Below are positions 46,011-55,313 of a stretch of DNA of 64,000 nucleotides, in pieces (the first letter of the stretch is position 1; each line of letters starts with the position of its first letter). Both the position numbers and the translations under genes were made by a program. Origin of the DNA: Campylobacter lari subsp. concheus (lineage in GTDB: Bacteria; Campylobacterota; Campylobacteria; Campylobacterales; Campylobacteraceae); the NCBI RefSeq assembly GCF_008245025.1, contig NZ_CP043426.1, positions 1,116,001 through 1,180,000 of the forward strand, given 5' to 3'. The notes under the pieces are model-generated. The model did no database searches, was not told the DNA's origin, and worked only from the letters and a program-made list of their open reading frames with translations.

Positions 46011-46826
46011 ATGAGTCAAATTTCCATCATACTGCCAACATATAATGTGGAAAAATATATTGCTAGAGCATTAGAAAGTTGTATTAACCAAACTTTTAAA
46101 AATATAGAAATTATTGTAGTAGATGATTGTGGTAATGATAAAAGTATAGATATAGCTAAAGAATATGCTAGTAAAGATGATAGGATAAAAATCATACATA
46201 ATAAAGAGAATTTAGGAACCTTTGCTAGCAGAAATATAGGTGTATTGAATTCAAGCTCACCCTATATAATGTTTTTAGATCCGGATGATTATTTAGAGTC
46301 TAACGCTTGTGAGCTTGGGTTTGAAAAAATTAAAAATGTAGATATGGTAGTGTTTGATGCGTATGTGCATAGAGTGAAATTTAAGAAATTTTATAGATTT
46401 AAACAAGATGAACTTTTTAAAAAAAATGAATTTTTGGAATTTTTACTTAAGCAAAAGCATTTTTGCTGGAGTGTTTGGGCAAAGGTATATAGAAAAAATT
46501 TGATTTTAAAAAGTTTTGAGCATGTTGATTTTAAAGAAAGACTTTGTTATGGGGAGGATGTGCTTTTTAATTATATAAATTTTATGTTGAGTGAGAGTTT
46601 TTTTGTATCGAAAGAATGTATATACCACTATGAATTTAATGAAAATGGCAGATATGAAAACAAAAATAAAGAAATTTTATGGCAAAATTATGAGCATAAA
46701 AAGCAAAGTTTAAAACACATTAAAAAATTAGCTAATATTTTTCCATATAAGTATTTTAATGAAAAAATATTAGAAATCTTAGAAAAAGAAATTTTAGGGT
46801 TAGAGGGTAGAGTTTGGAAAAAGTAA
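46011..46826 (+). CDS. Family 2 glycosyltransferase, CgtB/WlaN-like N-terminal half
   Basis: 271 aa. GT-A fold with SQISIILPTYNVEKYIARAL, the nucleotide-binding DDCG near residue 41, and DXD in MFLDPDDYLE near 92-99. The first 60 or so residues closely resemble, from memory, the beta-1,3-galactosyltransferases CgtB/WlaN of C. jejuni LOS, while the acceptor half differs. Likely extends the LOS outer core with hexose or HexNAc. First gene of the LOS operon; overlaps the next gene by 13 bases. Confidence 0.85.
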   Translation: MSQISIILPTYNVEKYIARALESCINQTFKNIEIIVVDDCGNDKSIDIAKEYASKDDRIKIIHNKENLGTFASRNIGVLNSSSPYIMFLDPDDYLESNACELGFEKIKNVDMVVFDAYVHRVKFKKFYRFKQDELFKKNEFLEFLLKQKHFCWSVWAKVYRKNLILKSFEHVDFKERLCYGEDVLFNYINFMLSESFFVSKECIYHYEFNENGRYENKNKEILWQNYEHKKQSLKHIKKLANIFPYKYFNEKILEILEKEILGLEGRVWKK

Positions 46827-47548
46827 AAGTTTTTATCATCAATCTAGAACGCTCAAAAGATAGAAAAAAAATTATGCAAGAACAAATTCAAAAACTCTTT
46901 ACATACAATCCAAATTTAAAAGATCTACTAGAATTTGAATTTTTTAGAGCTATCGATGGCTCTAAAAACGAGCATTTGCAATTTAAAAGTCATTTCCCAT
47001 GGTGGTGTCAACTTGTGCTTGGCCGCGAACTTAGTGATAGTGAAAAATCATGTTTTGCATCTCATTATAGTTTATGGAAAAAATGCCAAGAACTTAATAA
47101 TCCCATCATCATTTTAGAAGATGATGTTATTTTTAGTGATGAATTTTTAAATAATCCAAACATCATTGAAAAACTACTAAATAGCAATTATGAATACATA
47201 AGACTTCACTATTCTTTTGATAAGAAAATTTATCAAATAAATAGCAATTTTTTTAAAAGTTTTGAAAATATCAGCGGTGCTTTAGGTTATTTCCTTCATC
47301 CAAGTGCTGCCATAAAATTTACAAACAAGGCAAAATATTGGTTTAAACCGGTAGATGATTACATGGATATGTATTATTATCACAAGGTGAAAAATATCAT
47401 ATATAAACCTTTTTTAATTTATTTGTCATCATTAAATAGTATAATTGGACAAAGAAACCAAAAACCTAAAAATATACTTCGAAAAATTACTAGAGAAATA
47501 TTTAGATTTTATTTTAGCATAAAGAAAACATTGCAAGGAAGAAAATGA
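46814..47548 (+). CDS. Family 25 glycosyltransferase (LOS)
   Basis: 244 aa. GT25 (LgtB/Lex2B-type): [17 protein letters not shown] at the N-terminus, FFRAIDGS near residue 43, [13 protein letters not shown] and the LEDDV motif near 97. Probably a galactosyl- or glucosyltransferase of the LOS outer core. The start is a TTG inside the previous gene; no closer ATG gives the full N-terminus. It ends in an ATGA overlap with rfbA. Confidence 0.88.
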   Translation: MEKVKVFIINLERSKDRKKIMQEQIQKLFTYNPNLKDLLEFEFFRAIDGSKNEHLQFKSHFPWWCQLVLGRELSDSEKSCFASHYSLWKKCQELNNPIIILEDDVIFSDEFLNNPNIIEKLLNSNYEYIRLHYSFDKKIYQINSNFFKSFENISGALGYFLHPSAAIKFTNKAKYWFKPVDDYMDMYYYHKVKNIIYKPFLIYLSSLNSIIGQRNQKPKNILRKITREIFRFYFSIKKTLQGRK

Positions 47549-48420
47549 AAGGTATTATTTTAGCAGGTGGCTCTGGAACAAGACTATATCCTAGCACTTT
47601 AACTTTATGTAAACAATTACTTCCAATCTATGATAAACCTATGATTTATTATCCACTTTCGGTGTTAATGCTTGCTCAAATTCAAGAAGTTTTAATTGTA
47701 TCTACACCAAAAGACATAGTAAAATTTCAAGAACTTTTTCAAGATGGATCTTGGCTTGGGATGAATATATCCTATTGTATTCAAGAAAAACCTGAAGGGT
47801 TAGCACAAGGCTTAATACTTGCAAGTGATTTTATAAAAAATGATGACATAGCTTTAATTTTAGGAGATAATATCTTCTACGGACAAGGCTTTACAGATAT
47901 ACTTAAAACTGCAAAAGAAGATGCAAAAAATCATTATGCAAGTATATTTTCATATCATGTAAAAGATCCAGAACGTTTTGGGGTGGCAGAAATTTCTAAA
48001 AATGGAGAAGTTTTAAGTATAGAAGAAAAACCTCAACAACCTAAAAGCAATTATGCTGTTACAGGATTATATTTTTATGATAATCAGGCTATAGACATAG
48101 CTAAAAATATCAAACCAAGTCAAAGAGGTGAACTAGAGATAACTGATGTAAATATAGAGTATTTAAAACTAAAAAAACTAAAATCTCAAATTCTAGGAAG
48201 AGGTTTTGCTTGGGTTGATACCGGAACACACGATAGTCTTATAGAAGCAAGCTCTTTTGTGCAAACAATAGAATTAAGACAAGGTTACAAAATAGCATGC
48301 TTAGAAGAAATAGCCTTTAGAAATGGGTGGATTGACGAGACTAAGCTTTTAAAACGAGCTAAATTATTAGAAAAAAGTGGCTATGGAAACTATCTTCAAA
48401 AAATTTTACAAGGTTTTTAA
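47545..48420 (+). CDS. rfbA: Glucose-1-phosphate thymidylyltransferase
   Basis: 291 aa. Makes dTDP-glucose from dTTP and glucose-1-phosphate. Signature [18 protein letters not shown], then [25 protein letters not shown] near residue 110, and [10 protein letters not shown]. Followed immediately by rfbB (no gap). With rfbB it supplies dTDP-4-keto-6-deoxyglucose; no rfbC or rfbD follows, so rhamnose is not the product. Confidence 0.96.
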   Translation: MKGIILAGGSGTRLYPSTLTLCKQLLPIYDKPMIYYPLSVLMLAQIQEVLIVSTPKDIVKFQELFQDGSWLGMNISYCIQEKPEGLAQGLILASDFIKNDDIALILGDNIFYGQGFTDILKTAKEDAKNHYASIFSYHVKDPERFGVAEISKNGEVLSIEEKPQQPKSNYAVTGLYFYDNQAIDIAKNIKPSQRGELEITDVNIEYLKLKKLKSQILGRGFAWVDTGTHDSLIEASSFVQTIELRQGYKIACLEEIAFRNGWIDETKLLKRAKLLEKSGYGNYLQKILQGF

Positions 48421-49449
48421 ATGAATAATATCTTAATTACCGGTGGAGCGGGTTTTATAGGAAGTAATTTTATAAATCATTATTTACAACATCATTCAAA
48501 AGATAAAATCATCAATCTTGATTTATTAACTTACGCAGCAAATTTACAAAACCTTCAAGTAAGTAGCAATCATCCTAACTATACTTTTTACAAGGGAGAT
48601 ATTTGCGATCAACAACTAGTCCGTGATATTTTTCAAAAACATTCTATTAATATAGTTATTCATTTTGCAGCAGAATCACATGTAGATAATTCCATACAAA
48701 ATCCTGATATTTTTATAAAAACCAATATCAATGGAACTTTTAATCTTTTACACAATGCCTACAAACATTGGTTTTTAGAGCCATTTGTGAAAAATCCAAA
48801 ATTTAACAAAACTCTTTTTTATCATATTAGCACAGATGAAGTTTTTGGAAGTCTTGGAGAAGATGGTTATTTTACAGAAAAAACATCATATGCTCCAAAT
48901 TCGCCTTATTCTGCCTCTAAAGCAAGCTCAGATATGCTCGTAAGAAGCTATCATCATACTTATGGATTAAATACTATAATCTCAAATTGTTCTAACAACT
49001 ATGGCCCGAATCAACACGATGAAAAACTCATACCAACCATCATAAGAAATGCTCTAAATGGTAACTCTATCCCAATATATGGAGATGGTAAAAATATCCG
49101 AGATTGGCTTTTTGTGCAAGATCATTGTGAAGCTATAGGGCAAATTTTACACTATGCTTTAGAAAATTCTAAAAACACTTTTTTTGATACATTCAATATA
49201 GGCGGAAACGAAGAATGGCAAAATATAGACATAGCTTATAAAATTTGCTCATTTTTAGATACAATTTTACCAAAACAACACTCATATAAAGAACAAATTT
49301 CTTTTGTAAAAGATAGAGCTGGGCATGATAAAAGATATGCTATAGATTCAAGTAAGCTTAAAAATACTTTACAATGGAAACCAAAAGAAAGTTTTGAGAG
49401 TGGCTTGGAAAAAACTATAAAATGGTATATAGAAAAATATAAGGTATAA
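48421..49449 (+). CDS. rfbB: dTDP-glucose 4,6-dehydratase
   Basis: 342 aa, short-chain dehydrogenase. NAD site ITGGAGFIGSNF, active-site triad with STDEVFG (Asp-Glu) and Tyr/Lys in SPYSASKAS, and the NYGPNQHDEKLIP substrate block. Converts dTDP-glucose to dTDP-4-keto-6-deoxyglucose, the branch point used by the ketoisomerase directly downstream. Confidence 0.96.
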   Translation: MNNILITGGAGFIGSNFINHYLQHHSKDKIINLDLLTYAANLQNLQVSSNHPNYTFYKGDICDQQLVRDIFQKHSINIVIHFAAESHVDNSIQNPDIFIKTNINGTFNLLHNAYKHWFLEPFVKNPKFNKTLFYHISTDEVFGSLGEDGYFTEKTSYAPNSPYSASKASSDMLVRSYHHTYGLNTIISNCSNNYGPNQHDEKLIPTIIRNALNGNSIPIYGDGKNIRDWLFVQDHCEAIGQILHYALENSKNTFFDTFNIGGNEEWQNIDIAYKICSFLDTILPKQHSYKEQISFVKDRAGHDKRYAIDSSKLKNTLQWKPKESFESGLEKTIKWYIEKYKV

Positions 49450-49450
49450 A

Positions 49451-49855
49451 ATGAATTTTGAAATTTTAAATTTTTCAGCTATTACTGACAAAAGAGGTTC
49501 TTTAATAGCACTTGAAAATTTAAAAGATATTCCTTTTGAGATAAAAAGAATATATTATATTTTTGATACAAAACCAGAGTTTCCAAGAGGAGCCCATGCT
49601 CATACAAACTTGGAGCAAGTTTTAATCATGATGGATGGATCATGTGAGATTATATTAAACGATGGCAAAACATCACAAAGTATAATCCTAAATCGTCCTG
49701 ATATAGGACTTTACATAGGTAAAAATATATGGAGAGAAATGAAAAATTTTTCTTATGGAGCGAAATTGCTTGTACTAGCAAGTGAATTTTATGATGAAAA
49801 AGAATATATAAGAAATTATGATGAATTTTTAAAGGTTATTACAAATGGAAAATAG
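49451..49855 (+). CDS. dTDP-4-keto-6-deoxy-hexose 3,4-ketoisomerase (FdtA/QdtA family)
   Basis: 134 aa cupin (WxcM-like). The RGAHAHTNLEQVLIMMDGSCEIILNDG block with the HAH pair is the ketoisomerase active site. Moves the keto group from C4 to C3, ready for transamination by the aminotransferase at 54228. Whether the C4 epimer is galacto (Fuc3N, FdtA) or gluco (Qui3N, QdtA) cannot be told by eye. Overlaps the next gene by 11 bases. Confidence 0.85.
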   Translation: MNFEILNFSAITDKRGSLIALENLKDIPFEIKRIYYIFDTKPEFPRGAHAHTNLEQVLIMMDGSCEIILNDGKTSQSIILNRPDIGLYIGKNIWREMKNFSYGAKLLVLASEFYDEKEYIRNYDEFLKVITNGK

Positions 49856-50585
49856 AGATATAGAAAAATACACCAAGGAGTATATAAATACTGAATATAA
49901 TTTTGAAGAAATAATGGTTCTTTATCGAAGAAAAAAAATCTTAGAAATTTTAAATAAATATAAACCCAAAAACATTCTAGAAATAGGATGTGGAATGGAA
50001 TCTATTTTTAACCATTACAAAGATTATGAAAATGCAATTATAATAGAACCATCAAAAACATTCTGTGATAAAGCTCAAAAAGATTGTCGCAACAATATCA
50101 ATATAATCAATAATTTTTTAGAAAATGAAATAAGTTCTTTGCAAAAATATGAATTTGATTTTATAATATGTAGTAGTTTATTACATGAAGTATGTAATCC
50201 TAATGTTTTTTTGAAAGATATTTTTAAAATTTGTAGTCAAAATACTATTTTACATATTAACACACCCAATTCAAATTCTTTTCATTTGATTTGGGCTTAT
50301 GAAAGTGGTTTAATCCAAAGATTAGGTGATTTAACTCATACTTCACTTAAATTACAGCAAAATTCAACCTTTAATTTAAATAAACTTATAGATATTGTAG
50401 TTGCAAACGGTGGTGTTATATTAGATAAAGGATCATATTTTATAAAACCTTTTAACCACTCTAAAATGTCATTGTGTTTAGAAAATAAAATTTTAGATGA
50501 AAAGTTATTAGATGGTTTATATAAAATAAGTGATTATTTACCAGATTTGGGCGCAGAGATTTTTGTGAATGTGAAAATAGCATGA
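49845..50585 (+). CDS. SAM-dependent methyltransferase
   Basis: 246 aa class I methyltransferase: motif I NILEIGCGMES near residue 45, acidic IIEPS about 20 residues on, then FDFIICSSLLHEV. No membrane segment. Such genes in LOS loci O- or N-methylate a sugar, but the target here is unknown. The gene is visibly A/T-richer than rfbA/rfbB, with many ATA and AAT codons. Overlapped on both sides (11 and 4 bases). Confidence 0.75.
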   Translation: MENRDIEKYTKEYINTEYNFEEIMVLYRRKKILEILNKYKPKNILEIGCGMESIFNHYKDYENAIIIEPSKTFCDKAQKDCRNNINIINNFLENEISSLQKYEFDFIICSSLLHEVCNPNVFLKDIFKICSQNTILHINTPNSNSFHLIWAYESGLIQRLGDLTHTSLKLQQNSTFNLNKLIDIVVANGGVILDKGSYFIKPFNHSKMSLCLENKILDEKLLDGLYKISDYLPDLGAEIFVNVKIA

Positions 50586-51511
50586 TAATAAAAAAATACA
50601 CTAAAGAATATTTTGATATTTGGAATGAATTTAATAAAAATTCCAAAAATGGCTTATTTATGTTTGATCGTAATTACATGGGCTATCATTCTGATAGATT
50701 TATCGATCATTCATTAATGTTTTATGAAAATGATAGATTGTTTACCTTACTTCCACTAAATGAGAAAGATGATACTTTGTATTCACACCAAGGATTGACT
50801 TTTGGTGGGTTTATTTGTGATTCTAAAATGCAACAAAGTAAAATGTTAGATTGTTTTGATGTTTTATTTGATTACATGAGAAAGCAAAATTTTAAAAACC
50901 TTATATATAAAAGTATACCTTATATATATCATAAAAAAGCTTCACAAGAAGATTTATATGCATTATTTATAAATAATGCACAATTATATAGAGTAGATTG
51001 CTCTAGTGTAATATATCTTGATAATTATAAATTTGCCAAAGGAAGAAAATATCAAATTTCAAAAGCTGTAAAAGAAAATATAATAATAGAAGAATCAAAT
51101 GATTATAAAAATTTTATAAAATTACTAAACGAAGTTCTTTATAAACAACATGGCGCCAAAGCAGTACATAATGAAAAAGAATTAATTTTGCTAAATTCAA
51201 GATTTCCTGAAAATATAAAGCTTTTTATAGCTAAAAAAGATAGCGTTATGGTTGCAGCTACTTTGCTTTTTATATATGAAAATTTAGTCCATACACAATA
51301 TCTTGCTAATAGCGACTATGGCAGAGAAGTAGGAGCTTTGGACTTACTCTTAAAAACGTTAATAGAAAAATATAGCAAAGAAAAAAAATATTTTGATTTT
51401 GGAATTTCTACAGAAAATGAAGGAAAGTACTTAAACAAAGGACTTATCTTTCAAAAAGAAAGCTTTGGAGGAAGAACTATGGTGCATAATATATACAAGG
51501 CAATCTCTTGA
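50582..51511 (+). CDS. GNAT/FemAB-like acyltransferase, probable sugar N-acyltransferase
   Basis: 309 aa. Double-GNAT layout; the C-terminal half has AKKDSVMVAATLLFIYENLVHTQYLANSDYGREVGALDLLLKTLIEKY and ends FDFGISTENEGKYLNKGLIFQKESFGGR, the pattern of FemAB-related N-acyltransferases found beside FdtA/FdtB genes in other bacteria. It probably acylates the 3-amino group, replacing the left-handed-helix FdtC/QdtC acetyltransferase, which is absent here. The acyl donor is unknown. ATGA and TTGA overlaps join it to its neighbours. Confidence 0.65.
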   Translation: MIIKKYTKEYFDIWNEFNKNSKNGLFMFDRNYMGYHSDRFIDHSLMFYENDRLFTLLPLNEKDDTLYSHQGLTFGGFICDSKMQQSKMLDCFDVLFDYMRKQNFKNLIYKSIPYIYHKKASQEDLYALFINNAQLYRVDCSSVIYLDNYKFAKGRKYQISKAVKENIIIEESNDYKNFIKLLNEVLYKQHGAKAVHNEKELILLNSRFPENIKLFIAKKDSVMVAATLLFIYENLVHTQYLANSDYGREVGALDLLLKTLIEKYSKEKKYFDFGISTENEGKYLNKGLIFQKESFGGRTMVHNIYKAIS

Positions 51512-51903
51512 TAAATGTAATTACTTTTGGAACTTTTGATTTGTTTCACTATGGACATTTAAGAATTTTGGAGCGTGCAAAAGAATATGGTGATAATTTA
51601 ATTGTAGGTGTATCATCGGATGAGTTAAATTTCACCAAAAAGCAAAGGTATCCTTTGATACATGAAAAACAAAGAATGCATATTATCAACTCTCTAAAAT
51701 GCGTAAATAAAGTTTTCTTGGAAGAATCACTTGAGCTAAAAGAGGAGTACATATTGAAATATAAAGCTAATATATTAATTATGGGTAATGACTGGCAAGG
51801 AAAATTTGATCATCTTAAACATATAGCAGATATTATCTATCTACCAAGAACTATTAATATATCTACAACTGATATTATAAATCGAATTAAAGAGGAGTAT
51901 TAG
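51508..51903 (+). CDS. Glycerol-3-phosphate cytidylyltransferase-like (TagD family)
   Basis: 131 aa, nucleotidyltransferase fold. HYGH active site at residues 14-17 (TFGTFDLFHYGHLRILERA), then VGVSSDELN, and the C-terminal ISTTDIINRI that matches the TagD R-x-x-x-ISTT motif. Would form CDP-glycerol from CTP and glycerol-3-phosphate. TTG start in a TTGA overlap. Ethanolamine-phosphate or related cytidylyltransferases are alternatives, but the size and motifs favour TagD. Confidence 0.8.
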   Translation: MINVITFGTFDLFHYGHLRILERAKEYGDNLIVGVSSDELNFTKKQRYPLIHEKQRMHIINSLKCVNKVFLEESLELKEEYILKYKANILIMGNDWQGKFDHLKHIADIIYLPRTINISTTDIINRIKEEY

Positions 51904-53168
51904 TGAGAATTAAATTTATGCAACAATGTATTGATATTATAAGATTTAAAAAATCCTCTTTATTAAGAATACATCTGCAATATTTTATTTATAGAATAAA
52001 AATTAATAACAAAATAAAGCAAATAAAGCAAAAAGATAGAATCAAAGTAGCTTTTTTACATATGTACAATACAGATATTCAAAATATATCAATTTTTGAG
52101 AAATTTTTAGAAAATCCGAGATTTGAACCATTTTTTATTGTAAATCCCGATACTGCAAGAAGCAAAGAAAATTTTATATACCAATATAATAAAACATTTA
52201 ACGAACTAGCTAAAAAATATGGAATTGAGAAAGTCTTACATGGCTATCTATTTGATGAAAATAAATACATAGATTATACCAAAAATTTCGATATTATGAC
52301 CACAAACAATCCCTATGATTCAATGGCGCATAAATTTTTTAAAATTGAGTATTGGATAAAGAGTCAAATTCCTGTTTTTTATATTAACTATTTTTATGCT
52401 GGAAGGTGTATTATCACAATAGACAATTTAAAATTATACTATTTAAACTATCTTTGGATTTGGTTTATTGAAAACAAAGAAGTACTAAAACTTGCAAAAC
52501 AATATAGAACCAAAAAGGATAAAAATTTATTTTTATCCGGATATCCTAAAATGGACAAACTAAAACAAATAAATATAACCAAAAAAACAAATGAGAAAAC
52601 CATTATCATTGCTCCACATCATACAATATTAAATTCTAATTTTCAGTTAAGTAATTTCTTAAAATATTCCAATCTTTTTTTAAAATTACCGAAAAAATAT
52701 CCTTATATCAAATTTATTTTTAGACCACATCCATTGTTAATTCCTAATTTAAAGAAAATAGATATTTGGGGAGAAGAAAAAACAAATGACTATATTTCTC
52801 AATTACTATCACACCCTAATGTTGAATTTTCAGATAATGGAGATTATTTAGAGCTATTTCAACAATCAGATGCATTAATTCATGACTGTGGCTCTTTTAT
52901 GGCAGAATATTTGTATTTAAACAAACCAGTAGCCTTTATGGCAAATTCTAATAAAGAAATATTTACAGATTTTGGAGAACAATGTATTCAATGCCATTAT
53001 AATATTTACAACGAAGAACATCTTTATGAATTTATTGAAAATATTGTGATTCAAAATAAAGATTACAAAAAATACTATAGGAGTGATTTTACAAATAGTG
53101 AAGTAGCTATCAATCATCCTTATGCTACGGAAAAAATTTATAATCATCTATTAAAGGAGCTTACTTGA
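51903..53168 (+). CDS. CDP-glycerol glycerophosphotransferase-like protein
   Basis: 421 aa, GT-B-like. The C-terminal half has FIFRPHPLLIPN (about 279-290) and SDALIHDCGSFMAEYLYLNKPVAFM (about 321-345), matching the RPHP and D-x-x-I-x-D-x-S patterns of TagF/TagB-type phosphotransferases. N-terminal residues 1-40 are basic and could bind the membrane face. Start is GTG, one base overlapping the TAG of the TagD-like gene, with GGAG five bases upstream. Probably transfers glycerol-phosphate to an LOS sugar. Very A/T-rich. Confidence 0.72.
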   Translation: MRIKFMQQCIDIIRFKKSSLLRIHLQYFIYRIKINNKIKQIKQKDRIKVAFLHMYNTDIQNISIFEKFLENPRFEPFFIVNPDTARSKENFIYQYNKTFNELAKKYGIEKVLHGYLFDENKYIDYTKNFDIMTTNNPYDSMAHKFFKIEYWIKSQIPVFYINYFYAGRCIITIDNLKLYYLNYLWIWFIENKEVLKLAKQYRTKKDKNLFLSGYPKMDKLKQINITKKTNEKTIIIAPHHTILNSNFQLSNFLKYSNLFLKLPKKYPYIKFIFRPHPLLIPNLKKIDIWGEEKTNDYISQLLSHPNVEFSDNGDYLELFQQSDALIHDCGSFMAEYLYLNKPVAFMANSNKEIFTDFGEQCIQCHYNIYNEEHLYEFIENIVIQNKDYKKYYRSDFTNSEVAINHPYATEKIYNHLLKELT

Positions 53169-54223
53169 TTTCTATTTTAACCCCTTGTTTTAATCATGAA
53201 AAATATATTAAATATTTCATACAAAGCATTTTAGAACAAAGCTTTGAGAATTTTGAACTTATTATAGTAGATGATTGCTCAAGTGATGATAGTATAAAAG
53301 AAATTCAAAAATTTAATGATTCTAGGATAAAACTCATAAAGCATGATTTTAACCAAGGTATAAATGGGGCTTTAAATACTGCTTTTGAAAATTCAAGTGG
53401 AGATTATATAGTGTTTTGTGCCAGTGATGATATGCTGGAAAAAAATGCTTTGGAAAAGATTTATCAAAATTTTAACTCTTTAGAAGTAGATGTAATATAT
53501 CCTAGTATGAGTGTTATAAATGATGAAAATATAGAAATTTCAAAAAGTTTTATCACTCAAAGATCAAATCTTGAAGCTTTGAGGTATTTATTTTTTAAAG
53601 GAAATTGCTTTTTTTCTCCAGGGATGGCTGTAAAAAAAGAGGTATTTAAAAAAATCTATCCTTTACCAAATGCACTATGTAATCACCAAGATACTCAAAT
53701 GCATATAAGCCTACTTACTCAAAAAGCTAAAATCCATTTTTCAAAAGAAACCTTAGTAAAATACAGAATTCGAGCTAATGAAGCAAATATAAGTACACCT
53801 AATGCTTCCACAAAAGCTAGAGAAAATTTAGAGATAGAACTTTTAATGGATTCATTTTTAAAAATTCAAGATATAGAATTTTTAAAAGAAATTTTCAAAG
53901 ATGAAATTAAAAAATTAAAAATCGATCCTTTTGAAAATACCATAGAATTTTTTCTTGGAAGAATGGCGATAGAATCTCAAGAAAAAACTAGAAAATACTG
54001 GGGTTATCATAAAATAATACATTTTTATAACGACAAAAACAATGTTAAAATTCTTTTAGAAAAGTATAATTTTACCTTTAAAGATTTACTATCTTTATCT
54101 GTTTTATGTGATGATGATAGAGTAGAGAAAAAATATAGAAAATATAAAAAGCTTTTTAATTATTCTCTTATATTTTCAAGTATAATTACCTTGATGTTTA
54201 TATGTATTTTATTGCTAGGATGA
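53165..54223 (+). CDS. Family 2 glycosyltransferase with C-terminal membrane helix
   Basis: 352 aa. [33 protein letters not shown] near residue 36, and the acidic metal-binding equivalent CASDDML near 84. A hydrophobic helix at the end ([19 protein letters not shown]) probably anchors it to the membrane. Position before the aminotransferase suggests it transfers the 3-amino sugar, which is inference. TTG start in a TTGA overlap. Confidence 0.8.
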   Translation: MISILTPCFNHEKYIKYFIQSILEQSFENFELIIVDDCSSDDSIKEIQKFNDSRIKLIKHDFNQGINGALNTAFENSSGDYIVFCASDDMLEKNALEKIYQNFNSLEVDVIYPSMSVINDENIEISKSFITQRSNLEALRYLFFKGNCFFSPGMAVKKEVFKKIYPLPNALCNHQDTQMHISLLTQKAKIHFSKETLVKYRIRANEANISTPNASTKARENLEIELLMDSFLKIQDIEFLKEIFKDEIKKLKIDPFENTIEFFLGRMAIESQEKTRKYWGYHKIIHFYNDKNNVKILLEKYNFTFKDLLSLSVLCDDDRVEKKYRKYKKLFNYSLIFSSIITLMFICILLLG

Positions 54224-54227
54224 TGAT

Positions 54228-55313
54228 ATGATTAGTTTTTTAAATTTACACAAAATTAATGCAAGATTTGAAGATGAAATAAAAGATAAAATAAATGAAG
54301 TTATTGATAGTGGTTGGTATATACTAGGAAAACAATGTGTAAATTTTGAAACAAATTTTGCAAAATATTGTGGTGTAAAACACTGCATAGGTGTTGCAAA
54401 TGGTCTTGATGCATTAAGAATTATCATCAAAGCTTATGAATTTAGCAAAGATGATGAAATCATAGTTCCTGCAAATACTTATATTGCTTCTATATTAGCC
54501 ATAACTGATAATCTTTGCAAGCCAGTTTTAATAGAACCTGATATAAATACTTATAATATAAATGCAAAATCAATCAAAGAAAAAATCACAAACAAAACAA
54601 AAGCTATCATGGTGGTTCATCTTTATGGACAAGTTTGTGACATGGAGCCAATATATGCTTTAGCAAAAAAATATAATCTTAAAATCATAGAAGATTGCGC
54701 ACAAGCTCATGGGGCACATTTTAAAGGAAAAAAAGTTGGTAGTTTGGGTGATGCAGCTGGGTTTTCATTTTACCCTGGGAAAAATTTAGGTGCTTTGGGT
54801 GATGCAGGTTGTATTACAACAAATGATGATTTATTAGCTAGTAAAATACGAGCTTTAGCCAACTATGGTTCTCATAAAAAATACGAAAACTTATACGTAG
54901 GTTTAAACTCAAGACTTGATGAATTACAAGCTGGAATTTTAGATATTAAATTAAAATACTTAGATGATGACAATCAAAAAAGAAAAGAAATAGCTGATTT
55001 TTACATGAAAAATATAAAAAATGAAAATATTATTTTACCTAAAATAGACATCGATCATGTATGGCATTTATTTGTCATAAGAACCAAATTTAGAGATAAA
55101 CTACAAAAATACCTCAACGAAAACAATATACAAACAATCATCCATTACCCTATACCACCGCATAAGCAAGAATGCTATAAAGATTTCAATAATCTTTCAT
55201 TACCCATAACTAAACAAATCCACAATGAAGTATTATCACTGCCAATTTCACCTGTGACGACACAAGATGAAATCAAACAGGTTGTTGAGGTAATAAATGA
55301 CTGGAAAATTTAA
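54228..55313 (+). CDS. dTDP-3-keto-6-deoxyhexose aminotransferase (FdtB/QdtB family)
   Basis: 361 aa, DegT/DnrJ/EryC1 PLP enzyme. PLP Lys185 in [26 protein letters not shown] near 155; [11 protein letters not shown]. Adds the amino group at C3 of the dTDP-3-keto sugar, giving dTDP-Fuc3N or dTDP-Qui3N. It is the last gene of the plus-strand operon and overlaps by 4 bases the convergent glycosyltransferase. Confidence 0.88.
   Translation: MISFLNLHKINARFEDEIKDKINEVIDSGWYILGKQCVNFETNFAKYCGVKHCIGVANGLDALRIIIKAYEFSKDDEIIVPANTYIASILAITDNLCKPVLIEPDINTYNINAKSIKEKITNKTKAIMVVHLYGQVCDMEPIYALAKKYNLKIIEDCAQAHGAHFKGKKVGSLGDAAGFSFYPGKNLGALGDAGCITTNDDLLASKIRALANYGSHKKYENLYVGLNSRLDELQAGILDIKLKYLDDDNQKRKEIADFYMKNIKNENIILPKIDIDHVWHLFVIRTKFRDKLQKYLNENNIQTIIHYPIPPHKQECYKDFNNLSLPITKQIHNEVLSLPISPVTTQDEIKQVVEVINDWKI

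Noticed and set aside
47545-49449. dTDP-rhamnose pathway
   Set aside because: rfbA and rfbB are present but rfbC and rfbD are not; the ketoisomerase and aminotransferase point to a 3-amino sugar.
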